Source of the DNA: UBA1067 sp963661055
Lineage (GTDB): Bacteria > Verrucomicrobiota > Kiritimatiellia > RFP12 > UBA1067
Direction: 5' to 3'
NCBI GenBank assembly: GCA_963661055.1
Contig: CAVLAC010000032.1
Span: forward strand, 1 to 18,280
Length of the DNA stretch: 18,280 nucleotides
The position numbers were made by a program, and so were the translations under genes. The notes beneath the pieces are model-generated. The model made no database searches. It was given only the letters and a program-made list of their open reading frames with translations, and was not told where the DNA came from. Each line of letters starts with the position of its first letter. Position 1 is the first letter of the stretch. This document shows positions 15,456-18,280 of the stretch, piece by piece.

Positions 15456-16064
15456 TTACATACGCCCACTGAGAGCATCTATCAAATCGCAAAATCTTTT
15501 ATAAGCTACACTCAGGTCGTCATTAGTGACGCGGTACATATATTCGCCCGCCCGCGCCATCTCGCCTTCCGCATTTTGGAGGCGCTTTTCAATGACATCT
15601 GGAGCATCTGTGCCGCGATGCTCGAGCCGCCGCCGCAGCTCTTCCAGCGAGGGCGGCAGAATGAAAATGTCGACATAACCAATCTTCAGAGGGTCGGTAT
15701 TGGGCAGGCTCTTCACATACTCCCGCACCTTCGCCGCGCCCTGCACATCAATATCGAGAATCATCGAATTGCCCTCGGCAAGCACTTCCTCAATAGGCGC
15801 TTTGAGCGTGCCGTAGTAGTTGTCGTGCACTTTCGCATACTCAATAAACGCATTCTCGGCAATCAATTGCTCAAAGCGTTCCTTCGTGAGGAAGTGGTAG
15901 TCAAGCCCATCTTCCTCCTCGCCGCGCGGCGCACGCGTCGTGCAACTAATCGAGTAAACGAAGTCGGGATACTCCTGAAGAAGCATATCGACGAGCGTCG
16001 ATTTGCCACAGCCACTCGGGGCGGACAGTACCAAAAAGAGCGGTTTTACCTTATTTTTATTCAT
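15456..16064 (-). CDS. gmk: Guanylate kinase
   Basis: Gmk phosphorylates GMP or dGMP to the diphosphate using ATP in the cytoplasm. The 202-residue length is usual. The P-loop APSGCGKST lies at 15-23. The GMP-binding segment follows: SCTTRAPRGEEEDGLDYHFL near 40-59, then NAFIEYAKVHDNYYGT near 71-86. The lid and C-terminal helices contain the family pattern RRRLEHRGTDAPDVIEKRL. The ATG overlaps the upstream glycosyltransferase stop as ATGA, and GGAGG lies 11 bases upstream. It is the last gene of the rpe unit. Identification is secure. Confidence 0.96.
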   Translation of the reverse strand: MNKNKVKPLFLVLSAPSGCGKSTLVDMLLQEYPDFVYSISCTTRAPRGEEEDGLDYHFLTKERFEQLIAENAFIEYAKVHDNYYGTLKAPIEEVLAEGNSMILDIDVQGAAKVREYVKSLPNTDPLKIGYVDIFILPPSLEELRRRLEHRGTDAPDVIEKRLQNAEGEMARAGEYMYRVTNDDLSVAYKRFCDLIDALSGRM

Positions 16065-16768
16065 ATTCTCTTAAGCCTCCAAACAATTTTGAGGGATTCT
16101 TTGGCAATGGCGGGCGTAATCTTCGATTCGCCGCGTTGCCGATCAGGAAATACAATGGGCACTTCACAAATGGAGCACCCCTTCTGCCACGCCCGATGGT
16201 TCATCTCGAGCTGGAACGAATAGCCCATACTCGCAATCGTGCCCAGTTCCATCGTCTCAAGTGCCGCGCGCGTCCAACATTTATAGCCGCCCGTCGGATC
16301 TTTCACAGGGAGCCCCGTCATCAGACGGATGTACCATCCACCCAGCCGCGAAATAAGCCTCCGCTTAAAGGGCCACCCAGGTGTCGCACCGCCCTTCACA
16401 TACCGTGAGCCAATGACGAGGTCGGCTTCGGACGCCAAGAGTCGCGGCAATGCCTTCGGGTCATGACTAAAGTCGCAGTCCATCTGAACGATGCGGTCCG
16501 CCCCCATCTCGAGTGCCTTCGCGAAACCTGCCAAGTAAGCGCGCCCAAGCCCCTCCTTGCCCGCACGATGTAGGCAAGCAATGCGCGGCTCATTTGCCGC
16601 GATCGCGTCAATTATCGCCCCTGTGCCATCAGGTGAGTTGTCGTCCACGAAGAGTAGTTGCACCGTCCAATCAGGAAGTTCCGCCGCGACCGCCAAGACG
16701 GCGGAGGCTATCTCACGGACATTCTCCTTCTCGTTATAGGTCGGTATAACTACGACGACCTTCTTCAT
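16061..16768 (-). CDS. GT2 glycosyltransferase, polyprenol-phosphate mannose synthase-like
   Basis: This 235-residue protein resembles Dpm1/Ppm1 enzymes, which move mannose (or another sugar) from a nucleotide sugar to a polyprenyl phosphate at the cytoplasmic membrane face. It has the GT-A start VVVIPTYNEKENV at 5-17, the donor-binding DDNSPDGTG at 42-50 and the metal-binding DCDFSHDP at 97-104. IGSRYVKGG at 119-127 and the DPTGGYKCW plus FPDRQRGESK acceptor-side motifs follow. The C-terminal membrane helices of some relatives are missing, so it would act as a soluble or peripheral enzyme. Its ATG overlaps the coaC stop as ATGA. The sugar is not proven by sequence; glucose or a sugar phosphate remain possible. 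Confidence 0.88.
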   Translation of the reverse strand: MKKVVVVIPTYNEKENVREIASAVLAVAAELPDWTVQLLFVDDNSPDGTGAIIDAIAANEPRIACLHRAGKEGLGRAYLAGFAKALEMGADRIVQMDCDFSHDPKALPRLLASEADLVIGSRYVKGGATPGWPFKRRLISRLGGWYIRLMTGLPVKDPTGGYKCWTRAALETMELGTIASMGYSFQLEMNHRAWQKGCSICEVPIVFPDRQRGESKITPAIAKESLKIVWRLKRI

Positions 16769-17298
16769 TTCTTAAGGTCCTTAACTGCCGCGAAAATGGC
16801 TTTTGGCTCGGCGAGGCGTCCCGCTCCCGTCACACCGCACGCGAGGGCACCCGTTCCAGGCGCAATTACCGTCACACCCCGCGCCTTGAGCGCGGCAAGA
16901 TTCTCCTGTGTCGCGGCATTTTCCCACATGCCTGTATTCATCGCGGGGGCGACAGCAATGGGGGCTTTTGTCGCGAGCAGTGTCGCGAGTAAATAGTTAT
17001 CCGCAATGCCCTCACGCATTTTGGCGAGCGTATTGGCTGTCGCGGGCGCGACAACCACGAGATCCGCCGCTTGCGCAAGTGAGATGTGCGCGGGCTTCCA
17101 GTCCGTCGGCGCGGCAAATTCGTCAATCCCAACTGGATTACGCGAGAGCGTCTGAAATGTGAGCGGGGTCACAAACTTTGCCGCGTTCGGAGTCAATATC
17201 ACATGGACATTATCCCCCGCATTCACAAAGAGCCGCACCAATTCCGCCGCCTTGTACGCGGCAATTGAGCCAGTCACACCAAGTACGACTTCTCTCAT
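16765..17298 (-). CDS. coaC: Phosphopantothenoylcysteine decarboxylase, stand-alone CoaC domain
   Basis: CoaC is the FMN-dependent decarboxylase that makes 4'-phosphopantetheine from phosphopantothenoylcysteine in coenzyme A synthesis. The 177-residue protein covers only the flavoprotein domain. It has GVTGSIAAYKA at 7-17, the catalytic His in HISLAQAADL (H71) and PATANTLAK at 85-93. The PAMNTGMW motif is at 118-125 and the active-site Cys in ALACGVTGAGR (C154). In most bacteria this domain is fused to the CoaB synthetase (about 400 residues in total). Here the gene stops cleanly and the next begins at once, so CoaB must be encoded elsewhere. A GGGAGG site lies 5 bases before the ATG, which overlaps the rpe stop as ATGA. 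Confidence 0.9.
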   Translation of the reverse strand: MREVVLGVTGSIAAYKAAELVRLFVNAGDNVHVILTPNAAKFVTPLTFQTLSRNPVGIDEFAAPTDWKPAHISLAQAADLVVVAPATANTLAKMREGIADNYLLATLLATKAPIAVAPAMNTGMWENAATQENLAALKARGVTVIAPGTGALACGVTGAGRLAEPKAIFAAVKDLKK

Positions 17299-17954
17299 AC
17301 ACCCCTCCCATTCGCACGCTGACGCAGGTCATCAACCGCGCTCTTCATATCCGTCTGCTTGAAGAGGTAGCTCCCCGCCACAAATTGGTTGGCCCCCGCT
17401 TCTGCCGCGAGAAGGAGCGTCTGGTCATTAATACCGCCATCCACCATAATATCGACGCGCGGCTTGCGTGCTCGTAGCCACGCGACCTTAGGGAGGCACT
17501 CCGCAATGAACTTCTGTCCGCCATAACCAGGGTGCACCGTCATCACAAGAAACTCGTCCGCTTCATCTAGATAAGGCGTAAGTATCTCAACAGGTGTCTC
17601 TGGGTTCAGCGCGAGTGCCGCCTTGAGTCCTAAGGAGCGAATACGCCGCAATTCAGTATGCAGGTCGCAGTCCGCCTCAATGTGAATCTGCAAGGTCTGC
17701 GCCCCCGCCGCCGCGAATTTCTCGAGATAGAGGTCGGGACGCGACATCATCAAATGGACATTCCGATAGAAGTTCGGGGCGACCTTGCGGGAAAGCGCAA
17801 CCACATCAGGTCCAAACGAAAGATTAGGGACAAAATGCGGGTCCATAATGTCCAAATGTAAGGCTTCCGCGCCTGAATCTTGAGCGCGGCAAATCTCGGA
17901 CGCGAACGCACCGAAGTCCGCCGCGAGTAGCGAGGGTAGAATCTCAATTTGCAT
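17295..17954 (-). CDS. rpe: Ribulose-phosphate 3-epimerase
   Basis: Rpe interconverts ribulose 5-phosphate and xylulose 5-phosphate in the pentose phosphate pathway, as a cytoplasmic TIM-barrel metalloenzyme. From the ATG at 17954 it has 219 residues, the family norm, and begins MQIEILPSLLAADF, matching the usual start. Metal and catalytic residues are visible: H33 and D35 in LHLDIMDPHFVPNLSFGP, H67 in NVHLM, VHPGYGGQKF at 140-149 and D172 in VDGGIN. The phosphate-binding VAGSYLF is at 192-198. The reading frame is open for ten more codons upstream, to 17984, but that stretch contains the promoter and reads like non-coding sequence. A TATAAT box ends 6 bases before the chosen ATG, so the mRNA should be leaderless. 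Confidence 0.94.
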   Translation of the reverse strand: MQIEILPSLLAADFGAFASEICRAQDSGAEALHLDIMDPHFVPNLSFGPDVVALSRKVAPNFYRNVHLMMSRPDLYLEKFAAAGAQTLQIHIEADCDLHTELRRIRSLGLKAALALNPETPVEILTPYLDEADEFLVMTVHPGYGGQKFIAECLPKVAWLRARKPRVDIMVDGGINDQTLLLAAEAGANQFVAGSYLFKQTDMKSAVDDLRQRANGRGV

Positions 17955-17969
17955 ACCACTATTATACCA
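17952..17969 (-). promoter_or_regulatory. rpe promoter, leaderless type
   Basis: On the minus strand TGGTATAAT (17969-17961) is an extended -10 box. Six bases separate it from the ATG at 17954, so transcription should begin at or next to the A of the start codon. No convincing -35 hexamer is seen. This also argues against any start codon upstream of 17954. Confidence 0.65.
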
Positions 17970-17984
17970 TATTTCGTGCCCCAT

Positions 17985-18280
17985 TGGTAGGGTCGCCCCT
18001 CCAGCTCAGTCCGCCACGACAGGTAGGGGGCGGAGTCCCTTCCGCCCCGCGTTTGTACCTGACAACATGCGGCACGGCGGGGGCCGACAGCCGAGCGCCC
18101 GCCGTGCCGCGTTGGCAACTCTGGTCGAGCTCGTCGCGTCGCGCCTCCGCGCTTGAGGGGCGTTCTCGGTCTCGCTACCGTTCGTCGTGCGGGCACGGTT
18201 CGGCGGCTTCATCCGCGAATCCTCGCGCCATGCTTCGTCGCCGGAATACCGTCTCCTCGCCTTGCGCGGGCTTCGCGGCG
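17985..18280. repeat. G+C-rich gene-free stretch with three consecutive hairpins
   Basis: I see no credible gene here. Hairpin A (17986-18002) pairs AGGG with CCCT around TCGC, with GG/CC outside a bulge. Hairpin B (18020-18061) has an outer CAGGTA/TACCTG and an inner GGGGCGGA/TCCGCCCC (18027-18034 with 18041-18048). Hairpin C (18063-18114) has a perfect 13-bp stem, GCGGCACGGCGGG (18069-18081) with CCCGCCGTGCCGC (18098-18110), extended by CAAC/GTTG past a 2-base bulge. From 18115 to the edge the sequence stays G+C-rich without clear structure. It could be a dispersed intergenic repeat, a structured RNA or the end of an element that continues past the window. Confidence 0.5.

Noticed and set aside
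17955..17984. Ten extra codons at the start of rpe
   Set aside because: They cover the -10 box, read MGHEIWYNSG without similarity to Rpe, and the next ATG gives the canonical N-terminus.
18006..18212. 68-residue minus strand reading frame in the right-hand stretch, and the overlapping frame at 17750-18196
   Set aside because: Both run through the hairpins, are Arg/Pro/Ala-rich as expected of G+C-rich random sequence, and lack a ribosome binding site.
1..18280. tRNA, rRNA, CRISPR array, transposase or phage genes
   Set aside because: None was seen; the intergenic spaces are short, no regularly spaced direct repeats are present, and all sizeable minus strand frames are accounted for.

Overview
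The window reads as a piece of a draft bacterial chromosome (it holds an N-run at 12303-12543). It is gene-dense, of moderate-to-high G+C, and every convincing gene lies on the minus strand. The gene set is chromosomal housekeeping plus envelope and pilus-type secretion genes: two F-type inner-membrane platform proteins, an FHA-domain membrane protein and a secreted PEGA-repeat protein. This mix, with an alanine- and lysine-rich tail on ribosomal protein S2, suggests to me a member of the Planctomycetes-Verrucomicrobia-Chlamydiae group (Lentisphaerota or Kiritimatiellota would fit). That is a low-confidence inference from gene content only.

Reading along the direction of transcription (right to left), there are five transcription units. 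(1) 17954-15456: rpe, coaC, a polyprenol-phosphate mannosyltransferase-like GT2 and gmk, each start codon overlapping the previous stop as ATGA. (2) 15367-4340: a long run of nine genes, serA, a GspF/PilC-like protein, an unrecognised gene broken by the N gap, metG, a TadC-like protein, the FHA protein, the PEGA protein, tlyA and a pyrimidine-nucleoside phosphorylase; spacings are very short or overlapping. (3) ruvB. (4) rpsB-tsf with a structured 5' leader and a strong terminator. (5) A GT4 glycosyltransferase. The last 300 bases (17985-18280) hold no gene I believe; they are G+C-rich and carry three consecutive hairpins.

All five units have a TATAAT box, four in the extended form TGNTATAAT, and four share a conserved continuation ATWMGSC. 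For rpe, ruvB and the GT4 gene the box lies so close to the start codon that the mRNAs should be leaderless or nearly so, whereas downstream genes mostly have Shine-Dalgarno sequences. A second striking signal is a 9-base word, AGCGCGGCA or its complement, seen 11 times across the window, including as the two arms of the tsf terminator. It resembles the way DNA-uptake words are distributed in other bacteria, although Ala-Ala-Leu codon use explains part of it.

Functionally the window combines translation (S2, EF-Ts, MetG, TlyA), nucleotide and central metabolism (Gmk, DeoA, Rpe, SerA, CoaC), DNA recombination (RuvB) and envelope or secretion functions. The secretion genes sit inside a housekeeping operon rather than in a complete secretion locus.
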